A DNA stretch of 64,000 bases from Sphagnum compactum. Its lineage: Eukaryota > Bryophyta > Sphagnopsida > Sphagnales. Position 1 is the first letter of the stretch. Each line of letters opens with the position of its first letter. The notes under the pieces were generated by a model. The model had not been told where the DNA came from. It did no database searches and saw only the letters and a list, made by a program, of their open reading frames with translations. The stretch lies in contig OZ234495.1 in assembly GCA_965153455.1 (NCBI GenBank), forward strand, positions 744,001 to 808,000. Direction: 5' to 3'. The position numbers and the translations under genes are program-made. Shown one piece after another: positions 11,157 through 24,254 of this stretch.

Positions 11157-11340
11157 TTGGCAGCTTCCACACTATAATAATATTTTATTTGTAGATTTTT
11201 TAAAAAAAATTCTAAAAATATTTCAAAGACAAAAAAATGTGATGAAAATAAACTCTATATTCTTTTGGAATGTTTAAGTATTTTTTTTGGAGCATGGAAT
11301 CTTCATAATTAATTAATTAATTAATTAATTTGACAAACAT
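11157..11340 (+). repeat. Dispersed repeat family B, copy 1
   Basis: The copy begins CCTTGGCAGCTTCCACACTA and contains A/T-rich sequence with AAATATTTCAAAGA, TTTGGAATGTTTAAGT and a GCATGGAATCTTC word before a (TTAA)n run (about 11310-11330). The same order of words is found at 17423-17600 and 54165-54330. Confidence 0.55.
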
Positions 11341-11640
11341 GTTCTCAAGCTAGCTATCATTGCATTACAAAGTGCCTTTTACCTACCTATATATGGTAAC
11401 AAATTACATTCACCCACCCACTTACATAGGTAGTCATCTAGGTAGTTTAAGGTGAACATAGGAGGGACTTTGCATAAGTAATTAACTATGTAGTAGAAGT
11501 AAGTTCCCCATACATACATACAAACATACATACATACATACATATATATAAGGCTCAATTTCCATTTGGTAGGGTCAGCCACTTTTGACTTCATTTCTAC
11601 GTGAGAACTTCTTACTAATTGGCTATTGACCTTTGAATAT

Positions 11641-12010
11641 CCTTAAATTGAAATATAGATTTTGATAAATTTCCTTAATTTAAGTATAGATTTGATATAT
11701 TTCCTTAAATTGAAATATAGATTTTGATCAATTTCCTTAATTTAAGTATATATTTTGATATATTTCCTTAAATTGAAATTTTGATTTTGATAAATTTCCT
11801 TAATTTAAGTATATATATTTTGATATATTTCCTTAATTTAAATGTATATTTTGATATTTTTCTTAATTTAAATATAGATTTTGATATTTTTCCTTAATTT
11901 AAATATAGATGTTGATATTTTTCCTTAATTTACATATAGATTTTGATATATATTTCCTTAATTTAAATATAGATTTTGATATATATATTTCCTTAATTTA
12001 AATATATATA
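11641..12010. repeat. Tandem repeat, 31-35 bp unit, about 12 copies
   Basis: The unit is TTTCCTTAATTTAAATATAG followed by ATTTTGATAT, very A/T-rich. The first six units alternate between a CCTTAAATTGAAATAT form and a CCTTAATTTAAGTATA form, while the later units are uniform, as if amplification happened in two stages. Confidence 0.9.
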
Positions 12011-15000
12011 ATTAAGAAATGAAGATTTTGAATATAGATGAATAGGTGTTTGGTTTTTGGGTACATAAGTGATGGTTTTTAATTCGGTGACTAAGCGATT
12101 AGTGGAAGCATGCTCATCACTGAACAACGGTCGGCGATCGATCGATCGGAGCAATAGGTTCACCAAGGGTTGATTATTGACCAATGATTAAATTGATCAA
12201 CCTTCAATGTATATTATACCTTATGATCGAACGCTAATGCATAAAAGTGTTGAGATCTAGAGTAGATGAAAGGAAAGAGATGTAAAAACAAACAACGGGG
12301 GAAAGACAAAATGAAGAAGAAGCCAATTCCCAAGAGATCAAAATAAAAGAATTTTACAATCTCAAAAAATGCACAATCACATCAAGTGAAGAGATAGGAA
12401 CCTCTTATTTATTGCAAGTGAATTCTCAAGGAAAAATACAACAAGATTTTATATTATTGTTAGATTTTTCAATCAATCCCAAGAGAAATTTAAAAATTCA
12501 AATAGATCAAGTTTTTTTGTGTATTCAACAAGTTGTTGTAGCCTAACATAACATGTAATTCACACCTACGACTTGCTTGCGCATCAATTGCAAAACATCA
12601 AAGGAATTTGAAACTTCTACCAACTTCTTTCTTCCATTGAAATCTTACAAAAGTCATGGTCTTTAGAAATATATCCAAACTTAGTATCAATTTTTTTTCA
12701 CAAAGTCAAGGTGGTGAGCACCCTTATGCAAATTTCAACTTAATTGGTGACAATATTTTGAAGAGTTCTTAAAATTGTACCCAATAGACGTAAATGTGAG
12801 GACACCCTCCCTAAAGAAATAGTTTTTAGGACATTTTAAATTACTAGCCCCTATTTTTCCCTTTGTAATGATAGTTTGCCATTTTTTAAAAGTAGAATTT
12901 CAATAATAATTCACCAAAAAGGAAAAACATTTATTAGTAAACCTTGATTATATTAATTTTGAAATATTCTTTGGTTATTAATCATTCCTTGATTAATTCG
13001 TCGTTGGTTAAAATGTTCTCGGAGTTGGCACATCTAAGATGTGAAATTAGTGATGAAATGCATTAATATGCACCAAATGTCAATTCTTTGAAACAAAAGG
13101 TAGATGCATTTTTGGTACATTCATTCCAAATTATCATAAATGTTTTTTAACAAACTTGGGCTTCATGTTATTTTGTATTACCGATAACAATCAATTGACA
13201 TAAGGTCAAAATATTAATATATTTTTAAATAAATTATTTTAGAGTAATGGGCCTTTCTAATGTTCCCCGACATCCTTTTTATTGTGTTCCCCAATATGAC
13301 CCCTAACACTTGTCGTATTTTGAAATAACATAATATAAAATATTTTTTACCATAGTGCCCCCAACATCCCTTGTGTATTTATTGGTGCCCTTGGCATGAG
13401 TCCTTTGATATTATATTTGGTACCTTAACATCCCTTAGTGCCCCCTTTTGCCCCCAAAAAAACAATTTCTATCCAACCTAACACCCTTTAATAAGGTATT
13501 TTTAAGGTGTATTTTTGAGGTTCCCGCTATTGTGTGCTACATTTCACCATTCCTCATTGATATTCTTGTCTTTTTGTTCTTTCTCCACCAACCTTTGTTA
13601 TCCTTGGTGTTTCCCAAATGTGTTTTTGTCATTCATCAAACTTAGGTCATTCGTGAATCAAAGCACCCCATCAATTTAAATTTCTACTAAGGATGTTTGG
13701 ATTCGAAATGTTTGGTAGGTCAATGTCCCATCTTGGGATTTCCTTTCAAGACTTTGGCCTAATATTACTATCTTTGAACAATTATAGTGATTTAAAGGCT
13801 CAATTTTGAAAGTGTTAAACTTGCTTGGTTTGAAAATGAAATTTTCAATGAAAACTAAGTTCAATTCCTGTTACTATTATTTTTGATGTGTATTTGTTCT
13901 TTGATTTAATCATATATGAAAATGTATAAAATTTCACGACTAGAAACCTAACCTTCTCAACCTAGGTGGTACATAGTACAAATACATTGGCAAATTACCA
14001 TTCAATAGAATATATTTGGGTGGCACAAACCTACATAAACATGATAGGTTGACATGTGTTGAAACTTGGGTTTAAATGTGTTTTCAAACTAAACATAATA
14101 GATGTAAGCTTCCACACATTTTGGGTTTTACATGAATCATCAGCCATTAGTCAATAAACACATTTTAATATAATGAATTAAAAGGTTTATGATTTCATGG
14201 GTGTTGGATGTTAAACACACATTTCACATGTTGAATGATGAGAAAATTTGAATGATGTTACTTTAGGGTTAACATGAATTAACTTGTTTTTATTTTATTC
14301 TTAATAAATATGGAGGGTGTGAGGGGAAGGGTTTGATTTTCACTAATTTTAAAATATATCAAAATTAAAGGGAAAAAATTCAATTGAATCAAAAGGAGAA
14401 AGTCTTTGGAAAAATTATATACATATATCCATTCTAAGATAATCATGGGGCAAAATTCAATTTTCACCCCCAAATCATGTGTGGAGCTGATATCAAAATA
14501 TTGTTAAATGGTCTTCCCACTATAATAATGAATTTGATGTTTAGAATGATTTTTAGATAAGTTTAATTGATTTCATAAACATAAACTTGATTTTAAAAAT
14601 CATGTAAATTTATCAAATTCGATAAAATGTTATGATGGATATTTTATTTTCAATGTTTCCTTGAATAAATGTATTTATAATTTCAATTGAAATGTGTCAA
14701 CTAAAATATTTTTTAATTAATAAATATATTAATTATATATTATAATATAATTTATTAATTAAAATTTACTATGTTATTTTTATTTTTATTTTCCATAAAA
14801 AAAACCAAAAACTACCATCATGGTAAACAATTCAGTGTTACCACTTGTTGGGGTTTTAAACATCATGAAAAATTTTAAATTTTTAAAATAATTAAATAAT
14901 GTATGGATATAGAATGTGGTTTAATAGATTAAAATGCATCAAGATGTGTTCTTTTCATATCAAACCAAATGTTGAGATTTAGGATTTTCACAATTTGGAA

Positions 15001-18000
15001 TCATGATGTATATAGGTCAAAAACTTCAATTATAATTTTAGATTTATGTTTTAAAACATTAATAATTTATTTAATAAATCATTAAGCTTCAAAATGTAAT
15101 TGTTAAGTGAAAAATGTGAAACACAAATTGAATGTGAATAATTCACTCTAAAATAATAACATGCACAAAAGAATCTCAAAGTTGTTTGAAGACATGAAAT
15201 TTACAATTAACGTGCAATTGATGTAACCAAGATATTAAAATTAGATGAAAAACATAGAATTTGTAATCAAAAGCTAAACTTTTAACATGTTTCAAGTACA
15301 CAAAAAATGGAAAAATATTATAATTAAAAAGATTAAAATTATTTTGATCAATTTTTATGGTTTAAAAAAAAAAGTCCTAATGATTTCAATTTGCACTCAA
15401 TTCACAAGCATTGGTGTATTGACCAAGAATTGAATCACTTTCTTTTTCTTCCCCTATTTTGTAAATCTTTTGTGAAAATAATTCAATTGTCCTCCCATGC
15501 ATTTAGTTCAATTAATGACACACATTGAGAAAATGTTACAACCCTTACAACATAATCATGAGATGTAAAAAACACGCATGATTTAATTGATTCATAATAT
15601 TTTCAAGATTACTTAAATAAACTTGATTATTACAATACAAGGGTAGCTTGAATACATGCTTATAGATAAATTAAGGGATTTTGAAATTTTAATGTTTAAA
15701 AATATGTTTTGGATCTTCCATAAAACTATGTATTTGATATCACAAATTATTTTTCTTTGAAAAAATATTTTTTGAAAATTATTAATATTTTTATAGATAA
15801 CATAATTAGTGTCCAAGATGCCAAGGCACTACAATAATATGGAGAATGTAAATATATAGAAATGACATCCATCTACAATAAATTATGCAATTTAAACAAG
15901 ATGGAACTTTTGGATTTTTTTATGCAAAACATTTGCATTAAGGATGAGGATCACCAAATTAGTTTTCAAATATATACAAATGATTTGACCTCATCAAATC
16001 ATGTTTGTTCTATGGCCACATCTTCATTTTCAATCCTTTTTTACAATCTTAATAACAATTTTAAGGGTTTCCATAAATTGCAAGGATATTTTAGATTCAT
16101 ATATTAAAAAATTCACAAATTTTTATATTGTAAGTTTATTGGAATTTATCATAAGCAATGACATTTGTAATGAGGAAAATGTTAGTCATCTACCCATATA
16201 ATTAATGATGTTTCAAATTGAATTTTAAATCAATGAATCTCCAAAAAAATAAAATAAAAAAACATAAATTTGAACTATCATGAATACATAGAAGGATTTT
16301 TTTTTAATAAACAGAAGATTCATGCAAATGTCTTTCCATATATTTAGGATAGGAAAATTTGGAGTGTCAAACATGTTGTTATCCCAATAGATTGTTATTA
16401 AGCATTGATTTTGTCATAAGACAACACACAAAATTATTTTATTTCATTTATTCATATTATGTATGCAAGCTTGTAACAATGATCAAATGAAATTTTGCAT
16501 GTATAATGTCTTTTAAACATCCATAAATATTTATTTGATTTTGTTGAAGATTGATTTAATGTGACAACAAAATGCGAAATTCATGCATATTTCAAAAATA
16601 ATATCATTTACAAGTACGCATGTTTAACTATTCTTTTATCACATTTCTTTTATATTATTGAATTTTCAAAAAAATTTATCTTTTGCTTCATTTTGTTTAA
16701 ATAATTTTACAAATAGGTAGGTTTTAAGTGTTCATTTTTTTCCTTCATTTTTTGAAAGATGACCCATGTCACTTAAAGCATGATTTTAAAAATACAAATG
16801 GGTTCATATCATATGGCTTGTGCTATGTAATAATGATGTGATATATAAAACTCAATAAAATTATCAAAACACATATCAAAAAAGAAAACCCCTGAATTCT
16901 TGTGGATTAAAAAAAAATGAACATGAAATATTTTGCAATTGTTTTGGACATGAGAAACAAATTCTTGGCATCTTCAATATTCATGTGTTGAACATGCTAA
17001 GATAATTGATGACATTTATAAATTGAGTTTGTGTTGTTAAAAATATATCCAAACCTTTGAACATGACATCACATTGGATTTTAGTTTTCAAGTATTTTTA
17101 CAAATCTAGATTCCAACAAGTGAAATCATTTTCAAATCTTAATTACAAGAGAACAAAAGCCATGGTGAACTTAGAGGTACAATTGATTAAAAAGATTTAA
17201 AGAAAAGGAACCACACCTAATTTACAATATTATAATGCATTTACACAATATCAAATTCTCTGATTTTTAAAAGAAATATTGATTCCATTTTATTTGAGTT
17301 TGTTGTAATGAAGGTAGTTTATTAAACACCTACCAACTTACAACATCTCCAAAGTTAATCAAGTGTGGGTCAGTTACTCCATGACTAAAAGATTCAAATA
17401 AGCTAAATGACTACAATAATGCCTTGGCAGCTTCAACAATAATTATGTTTTAAATAAAAATGCTGAACTTTTATTTTTAAAAAAACTTTTTCAAAGAAAA
17501 AAAAATTGTGAAAGAAATTAGAAAATCTTTTGAATATTTAAAGTTTTGACATGGAACCTTCAAAATTATTTTATTAATTGACAAAAGTTGCCCTTATATA
17601 CATACCATGGTACTTTATGAACTTTTTGGCAAGCTTTTTGATCATATGTTTAACATCCATTTTTTTCTACATGTAAAGTAGTGAAAGGAACTTTCTTATA
17701 AATGGGCCAAGGCCGATTTTTTCTTGTATATGGCAAGTATATACCTAGTATTGATATTAAGATAGGTTTGATATATTAAATTGGTGCCTTTTTTCATTTG
17801 ATAGGCAACCCTTTGATGTCCTCAATTGCTCTATTATTTTGTCTTTGGTATGAACAATGTAGGTGGTATTCCATAAGCATGGTGCTTAGATAAATGTCAT
17901 AGTGGGGATGGCACCATTAGTTGGTATCTCCTCCCACCATTGCATCTTTGGACCTCTCTCATTAGTAAAAGAGGTTGTGAGTAGCGTTGTGCAGGTATAT

Positions 18001-18926
18001 TGTTTTTGATATATGCTTGAATAAGGGTTTATTAAAAAATCCAATTTATTTACCTATCACGTAATAATGTATTAGCATTCAAAAGTTTCCATTGGGTTTG
18101 GATTTAGATTGTATTTTCATGTGAAATGGTGGTTGTGTTATAGATGTGGAAATTCTATTTGGAAACATGTATACAAACATAACGAGTGTTGCTAGTAAAG
18201 TTGCATCACCAAAATTGTTGGAAGAAAATTCAAAGGTATCAACAATCAAGGCCATCATTCTAATTCTAATTCTAATTATTTGAATTGAAACTCAATGTTT
18301 GAGTTTAAATCATTTGTATCTTCCTTTCCAATAGCTCCTTAACAAATTGCCAAAGGACCTCACTTGTATACAAGTTTTTTGAATTTGGCTAAAAGAATGT
18401 TCTCATTGAAAGCTTTTGCACAATATGATTTTTGTAACTTTATCCCTTTTTTTTGGGGAAAATTGAATCTAGTATTATGCGAGAGGTATAGAAATGAGGA
18501 TTACAATTTGCGTATATAGGTACATTATCTCTTTTATTTATGTTCTTGAGAGAATTTGACTTACAAAAATTCAAAAAACTAAAAATATGTTTTGGATTGA
18601 TTTAAGTGTTGGTAAATTTGTACATGACATTAAAAATACTTAAGGTTCATGACATAAGACATCTAAAACTTCCATGGATATGTGACATGATAATTCTTTA
18701 TATTAATGAACCTTTGTATATAACCATTGTATTTTTGGTTTAAAAATAATTAAAATTGGAAAAACATCCTTCAAGTTAAAAATTTGAAAAATTGAAACGA
18801 AAGGTTTTTTTTTTTCCCAAAAAACCATAATTGGAGGTTATTTAAAAAGTCAAATAGTCGCACAACATTGGTTTCAACCATCCCACATGGCAAGAAGTTT
18901 ATGAGAAATACTATTAGCAAATCTAA
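12011..18926. other. Gene-free A/T-rich region
   Basis: I see no supported gene. Open frames are short and dispersed (for example 13448-13645, 15862-16107) and lack motifs. The stretch contains GATCGATCGATCGGA at about 12134-12148, many poly-A/T runs and one repeat family B copy at 17423-17600. Old transposon sequence is likely but too decayed to classify by eye. Confidence 0.5.
17423..17600 (+). repeat. Dispersed repeat family B, copy 2
   Basis: The copy begins GCCTTGGCAGCTTCAACA and continues with AAAAATGCTGAACTTTT, a GAAAATCTTTTGAATATTT word and TTGACATGGAACCTTC, in the same order as the copies at 11157 and 54165. Confidence 0.6.
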
Positions 18927-20920
18927 AAGCAACTCCACCAATTACCTTGCAAATTCATAGTGCAACGTTAGTTATCCAAACCCCTTAGTCAAACATTGCC
19001 ACAAAATGTGTTGTTTGAGGAAAATGCTCATCGCCAGTCACACAACAATTAGCCTTATAGCCACATGAATTGCAATTGCTAAATATTTGTTGTGCACTCC
19101 AAGATCATCATCCACATGAAGTTCCATGAACTTTTCTTTGTGTTTATTGTGCATAGGGAACAAGAACATGGCTAACAAATGGAGAAAGACAAGTTGATTA
19201 CTCAACTTGAAAAGAGCCTTGATGATGAGGAGGAGGAAAAATTATTTTTATAGGGAGTTTTTTAGCTTGCTCAAACTTTGGAAGATGAAAGGTACAAGCA
19301 TGGCAACAACAAGGTGGGGTCATAGAGAATCTATCAAGAGAATGGGAGCTTGGGCATGAATGCATGTTTTTGGACTATTTTACTTCTCCACTAGTGTACA
19401 CGAGGAACTTTTGAGATCATAATATAGATGAGTTGTAATCTTTTTATGAGAATATTGCAAGTTATTTACGACTATGACTTTTTTTCCTTACAATGACAAG
19501 ATTGCACAAGAAGCTTGGGTTGTCTTCAATCCAAAAATGCACATCTAAACTTCACATGCTTGAGAATGGAACATGGGCTAATGCAATAGATGAAGATCAT
19601 TGGATTGCTAAGAATGCAACAATGGAATGCATGAAATGGTTTAGGCATGTTGTAGTTGTAATTTTTCAGTCGAGGTACCTTTGAGAACCCATAAAAACAT
19701 GCATACAGAATTAGCTCAAAATCAATGTAGAGAATAACTTTCCATGCATGCTTGGTAGCCTTGACTATATGCACTACAGGTGGAAAAACTACTTAGTTAG
19801 ATGGCAAGGGCAATTTCAAAACAAAGATGGAGAGAGGTCCAAAATTTTGGAAGCAATTATGGACTAATATCTTTGGATATAGCACGCATTTTTTGGGCTT
19901 TCCATTGGAAACAATGACATTATAGTGCTAAACCGATCACCCATGGTTGCAAACATGCTAAATGGGTTAAGTAATGATATGAGGTTTGAAGTGAATGGCA
20001 ATTTCTACCCTTGATACTATCTCTTGGTGGATGGTATCTCTCCTCTTAGTCTTGCTTTGTGCAAACCATACATGAAACTCAAGAAACAAGGCATCACAAA
20101 CACACTGGCCCTGCCGATAGATAAGATGTTGTACATCTACCTATTGTGTCCACACTCTGAACACCAAAAAAATCCTTTCCAACCTAAACAGTCTAAACGC
20201 TTTCACCAAAAAAACTGGTTCACCTAATGTGAAACTGGCTTTAATAAGGTAAAAACTTCCAAAAGTTGGATCCAATGCTATAGTCCCTGTCCCCGTGGGC
20301 GCAAGTGCCCAACAAAATTCACAAAGATGTAAGAGAATGTAAGATAGGACGTAGAGAGATGTTTTGGGGCATTGCAATCTAGATTTGCTATTTATCCATA
20401 AGTTGTGGCAAATGCATGCAATTTATGATCTCATGATGTGTTGTGTGATTCTTCGTAGCATGATTATTGAAAATCAGCAAGCCCAAAATCTGGAATCATT
20501 GTTTGATGGAGCAAATGTAACACACTTGGAAAAAAGGTTTGACCTTACAAGCATACATGAAAGGCACACAAGAATTAGAGAAATTTGCAAGAGTAAGTTT
20601 GGTGGAACATTTTGTGAACCTAATAAGGCTTGAACGTTAAGTGAAATAAATTCATACATTGCTTTGATTCTGGTGTGTTTGTGATTTCTTTTTGAAACAT
20701 TGTTGTGGTTGTGTGCATTTCAAATTGTTTTCCATGGCTTGTGATTTTTTGTGAGCTTCAATTATGACTAGAAGAAGAGGGTGCTTGTGATTTTTTGGGT
20801 GAAATCCTCTTGTAAAAATAGAATTTTCATCACCACTGGAGTCATGTTTCACAACAACAGCCCTCAGCAAATAGGGTTTCCCATTGCAGGGGCTTTTGGG
20901 ACATGCTGGTGGAGATGCTC
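18927..20920 (+). mobile_element. PIF/Harbinger DNA transposon, about 2.0 kb
   Basis: The left end reads AAGCAACTCCACCA (18927-18940) and the right end, read on the minus strand, GAGCATCTCCACCA (20920-20907): 12 of 14 bases match as terminal inverted repeats. Both ends are flanked by TAA (18924-18926 and 20921-20923), the 3-bp TWA-type target site used by PIF/Harbinger elements. Inside, on the plus strand, is a broken HARBI1/ALP1-like transposase. I did not find the second, Myb/SANT-type protein that autonomous elements carry; at about 2 kb it is probably lost. The element is almost certainly inactive. Confidence 0.85.
19160..20636 (+). pseudogene. Decayed HARBI1/ALP1-like transposase (DDE nuclease)
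   Basis: Pieces of the family appear in order, split by stop codons and frame changes. The N-terminal part has WELGHECMFLDYFTSPLVYT near 19350, then KLGLSSIQKCTSKLHMLENG with the following DEDHW and ATMECMKWF (19493-19684). The catalytic core follows at about 19760-20060: YRWKNYLVRWQGQFQNKDGE, a GNNDIIVLNRSP stretch with the expected Asp, FEVNGNFYP and YLLVDGISPLS. The C-terminal part has FGALQSRFAI near 20365, then CCVILRSMIIENQ in the frame ending TGA-free at 20633. At least four in-frame stops or frameshifts break the gene. Identification rests on motif order and spacing; family known from plants and animals. Confidence 0.85.
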
Positions 20921-22204
20921 TAATAACAATTGCGTCATACTACACCTCATACACCACTAAAGCACCTCCTAATTTATTTTTTCCTCATAGGTAATGCCCT
21001 TGCAGCATGGCATTGCCCAGTGTAATGATCATAGCAGCCCATGGGTACAGTACAAAACTACAAAACACAGTTTCCCACCATACCAGTGAAACACCCTGCT
21101 ATATGGGCCCACCTTGCGCAGGGGCGTTTCACAAAAACCACCTATATCATCATGCAAACAAGGAAGTTATACCTACTTTGTATAATACCATGACCTTGAA
21201 AAACACACACCAACATGACCACTGTGTGTTGTAGCCGGTCCATCTTGTGTAATGTGCAATAGTTTGCTCAGTCCACATTCTAATGTCACACTAACCGTTA
21301 GTTTCCCATGACTGCAAATACACTCTTTTGTTGGTTTGCAAGGATTTTATAACACTACTAGATTCCTTGCAATGGTAATTCAATATAACTCTATGGTTCT
21401 TTCATGCCTCCTTCACTGTGAGGATGCATAGAAGTAATGGAGGCCGTTCTCCATTTCTCTGTTTTGAGAGAAGCTTCATCTTTTCCACCTCTTCCTATCA
21501 AAAGAAATTCCTCCCAAAAGGAGAGACTAAAACACAAGCAGTGGTCAAACATGTTTTTCTGTCCATTACCAGAGAAATTTGCTAAAGAACTCTGGGAAAT
21601 AACATTTTAAAAAATGTGCATGCAAGACTGATCCTCACCAAAATGTTCAAATATGAACATCTTTTTCAGAGGTCCCATCTTCCAATCACACAAGACCATC
21701 TTCTGGCAATACATTCCAGTTTCAGTTCTAGAGAATTACTAACAGCTCAAAAGATTTCAGCTCAAAGGAACTATCTCCCAACATGTTTTTTTAGAAAGCC
21801 TGCAGACAGAACTCCCTCCAAGTTGTTTCACTTGAAAATTTCTTTCCCGTCAATATAACTGAAGTTCATATGATGACACAGCTCAATCTAGATATGTATT
21901 CATGTATGAGCCCCATTGTTTGTAGTTTTTACCTGTAGTTTGTACTCACTGCCTATCTGTATTGCTGATCCCAATAATAGCCAATGGAACAGCATTGCAA
22001 CCACAGAGAAGAATAGGAGACTTGGAAAGGATAGTTGACCAGAGAGTGCATCGAAACTGTGTTGAGCATAATGTTTGTTACAATTCAGTACGATCAAAAG
22101 CTGTTAAGACAGCCAATCAGTATCTACAGAGAGTAAACAGTATGGGTAGAGGAGCCCCACCCACAAACAGTTTGCAAATTTGGCTTACCTGGAGAATAGA
22201 TACC
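20921..22204. other. Intergenic region, including likely 3' UTR of the membrane-protein gene
   Basis: No gene is supported. The right part (roughly 21300-22204) directly follows the stop codon of the minus-strand gene at 22205-23843 and is less A/T-rich, compatible with a 3' UTR. Plus-strand open frames at 21616-21858 and 21962-22243 have no motif. Confidence 0.45.
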
Positions 22205-23843
22205 TTAAAAGCGAGGATTGTTTGGTATCCGAGTCATGCCTGAAGCTAAGAAACTGTGTTTACGTCGGTAATATAGCAATGGGGAACACAGTGCAAGTGA
22301 TCCAATCACAAGTCCCTGCCAAAACAGATAGTAGATGAGCAACATTATTGGTAAAGGTACAATTGCAAAAACAGAGGAAACTCCTATAGGCAACCAAAAC
22401 CTTGTGCAACAAAACCCCCAGTGAACCACAAACATCTTTCATTCACTGCCACGTGGTAAATCCACAACTTAGCAGTAAATAACCAGCCACAACACATCAC
22501 AATTGTCTGCAGCAAGAAAATGTACAGGGCCCATTCCAAAGTTGGTTGCCATGTCCAATAACATGAGCATAAGAAAAGATGTGATAATAGAACAACTTGA
22601 CTTTACCAGTCTCTTATTCTGTTCAGCAGTTCCATCATCAGCAATTCCTTTTCACATGTTGTGACCTCTATTGATTGTCATACTTGACACAAATTAGGTC
22701 TACATCAGATATGCCAATTAAGCTGGAATAGGTGTTACTCCAATGCATAGCCCTATGTCAAACAAATCCCATATGCAGCATAGAATTGCTCAGCAAAATG
22801 TAGGATTGAATTGAAATAAACACCCAGTAGAGGAACAGCCTACCTCAAATTGCCACACAGAGAGCTTGTCTTCTTGTTCTTGAGGCGTGCAAAATTTATA
22901 TGTGTGGTAAACCTTCAACCCGCCTTCAATTTTAAAGTTTTGAGAGTCCAACAGTTTTTGAGCTGCTGTAGAATCCATTGCCTGCAACTTTCGCCTCTGG
23001 TGCAATCCTTCTACACCATCTTTCTCAACATCATTTGCTTCTGTATTTTGGCTTGCCTCATTGTCAGGTCTCTCTGAGTCTTCTCTCCCTGCTATACACA
23101 AAATGAGAGATAACAGCTGATCAATTTCCCACCTGAGTAGATTTCTTGACCGAATTGATTGAGGGCATATAATTGCCACACAAAACCCTAGAATGTAGGT
23201 TTTCCAATAACATACCACTTGGAAGCTGTGAATCTCTTTTTGTTTGCCCCGAGTTATGATCAGTCTTCATCTCCATGCATTTGAAAGGCTGGTGGAAGCC
23301 TGTTTGTTTGCAGTGGTACTCATCAGTTTGCTGCCATTTCAACAAGAACATAAAAAAAAGGCCTCATTAGATCAAATACACTCTGGGGTACCTATATATT
23401 CACTGTTTGCCACACAAGTACCAAAGCTTGCCAGAAAGAGAAAGTCACCTTCTCAGAATAAGAGCAAGGGATACAAGGACCAGAAGCATCACAGGAGAAT
23501 GTCGTGTTCCCTTTGCTATCTTCCGCAACGTATCTCGTTTCCTCGTTCCTACAACATCACATAAAAGTTTCCTTCTTCTCATCAGAATTCTTTCTGCCAA
23601 AAAAGATAAAGAAAAAGGGAACCCTTCCATCAGAGCTCCACCTCTGGCACCTTCACCAGAGCTACTAAACCTATCAAACCCTAAATCAGAGAAAACCATG
23701 ATTCTGTTCAGGGTTAAACTAGCAATGAACTAGAAGAGGGAAGACAAAAGGAAGGAACCTTACGATGATAAAGAAGGAATTGGACACAAGCAAAGCAGGA
23801 ACAGCATGGAAACGACTGCAAATCTGTGCCATCTCCGCTGCAT
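22205..23843 (-). CDS. Cysteine-rich type I membrane protein, function unknown
   Basis: I assembled five minus-strand exons: 23843-23764, 23548-23449, 23330-23216, 23088-22844 and 22315-22205. All junctions are GT/AG, phases agree and the stop is TAA at 22207-22205, giving 216 residues. Residues 1-27 form a signal peptide (basic start, then VVSMLFLLCLCPIP). The lumenal part has the cysteine cluster FSCDASGPCIPCSYSEK (C46, C52, C55), YHCKQTGFHQPFKC (C67, C78), an NTT sequon at 41-43 and a later C165. A charged, low-complexity stretch covers 80-135. A hydrophobic segment (about 179-196, FEGLVIGSLALCSPLLYY) precedes RRKH and a short tail ending NNPRF. The pattern recalls an unnamed plant membrane-protein family, probably in the secretory pathway, but I cannot name it. 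The first start Met at 23843 is chosen because it opens the signal peptide. Exon 5's acceptor has an alternative upstream in-frame reading, so the membrane segment could be longer. Confidence 0.7.
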
Positions 23844-24160
23844 CTGGCCCATTAGGATTCACCAAATCCACTGCAACCAAGCACTGGAAGGAGCTTGAAA
23901 TGCTGAGATCCGGATCACCGCGCTCTCGTATTCTGCAACCTGATTCTTGGCCGTCCTCCTCCCTAACAAATCTTTGCCGCTAGAAGCCACAAATCCATTC
24001 CAAAATTCTGCGAAGACACCTCCGCGATTGTCTTCTCGCCCGCTCGCAGACACAAGAATTGACGGACCGGCAAATTAGGGTTTCGAGACTAGGGCTTCGT
24101 TACAGCTTTACGTTAGCAGGCGGGTAGTAATTACGTAATTTATTCGACTCCCTCATTGTG
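23844..24160. promoter_or_regulatory. Probable 5' leader and promoter of the membrane-protein gene
   Basis: The stretch is GC-richer than the flanks with several CpG dinucleotides near 23915-24060. Overlapping open frames (23765-23983 +, 23859-24053 -) are not supported by motifs. No TATA box is obvious. Confidence 0.4.
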
Positions 24161-24254
24161 CAGAATCCGCCCCGCCGGCGGATTCTGTCATGTTCCCCCT
24201 GTAGAATATATACTGTGTTCCCGGGGAGTTCCCTGCCCTTTTATGCCAGGGAAC
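24161..24254. repeat. Two adjacent perfect hairpins
   Basis: CAGAATCCGCC (24161-24171) and its reverse complement (24177-24187) form an 11-bp stem with a CCGCC loop. GTTCCCTG (24228-24235) pairs with CAGGGAAC (24247-24254). They lie about 320-410 bp upstream of the membrane-protein start codon and next to a family A repeat copy. Confidence 0.8.

Noticed and set aside
10626-11177. Long overlapping open frames on both strands in the CpG-rich patch
   Set aside because: Opposite-strand overlap is typical of GC-rich DNA, and neither product shows a domain or repeat family motif.
23445-23699. Minus-strand frame of 84 codons starting at 23699
   Set aside because: Its frame differs from the one that gives FSCDASGPC; the spliced model with the signal peptide from 23843 fits better.
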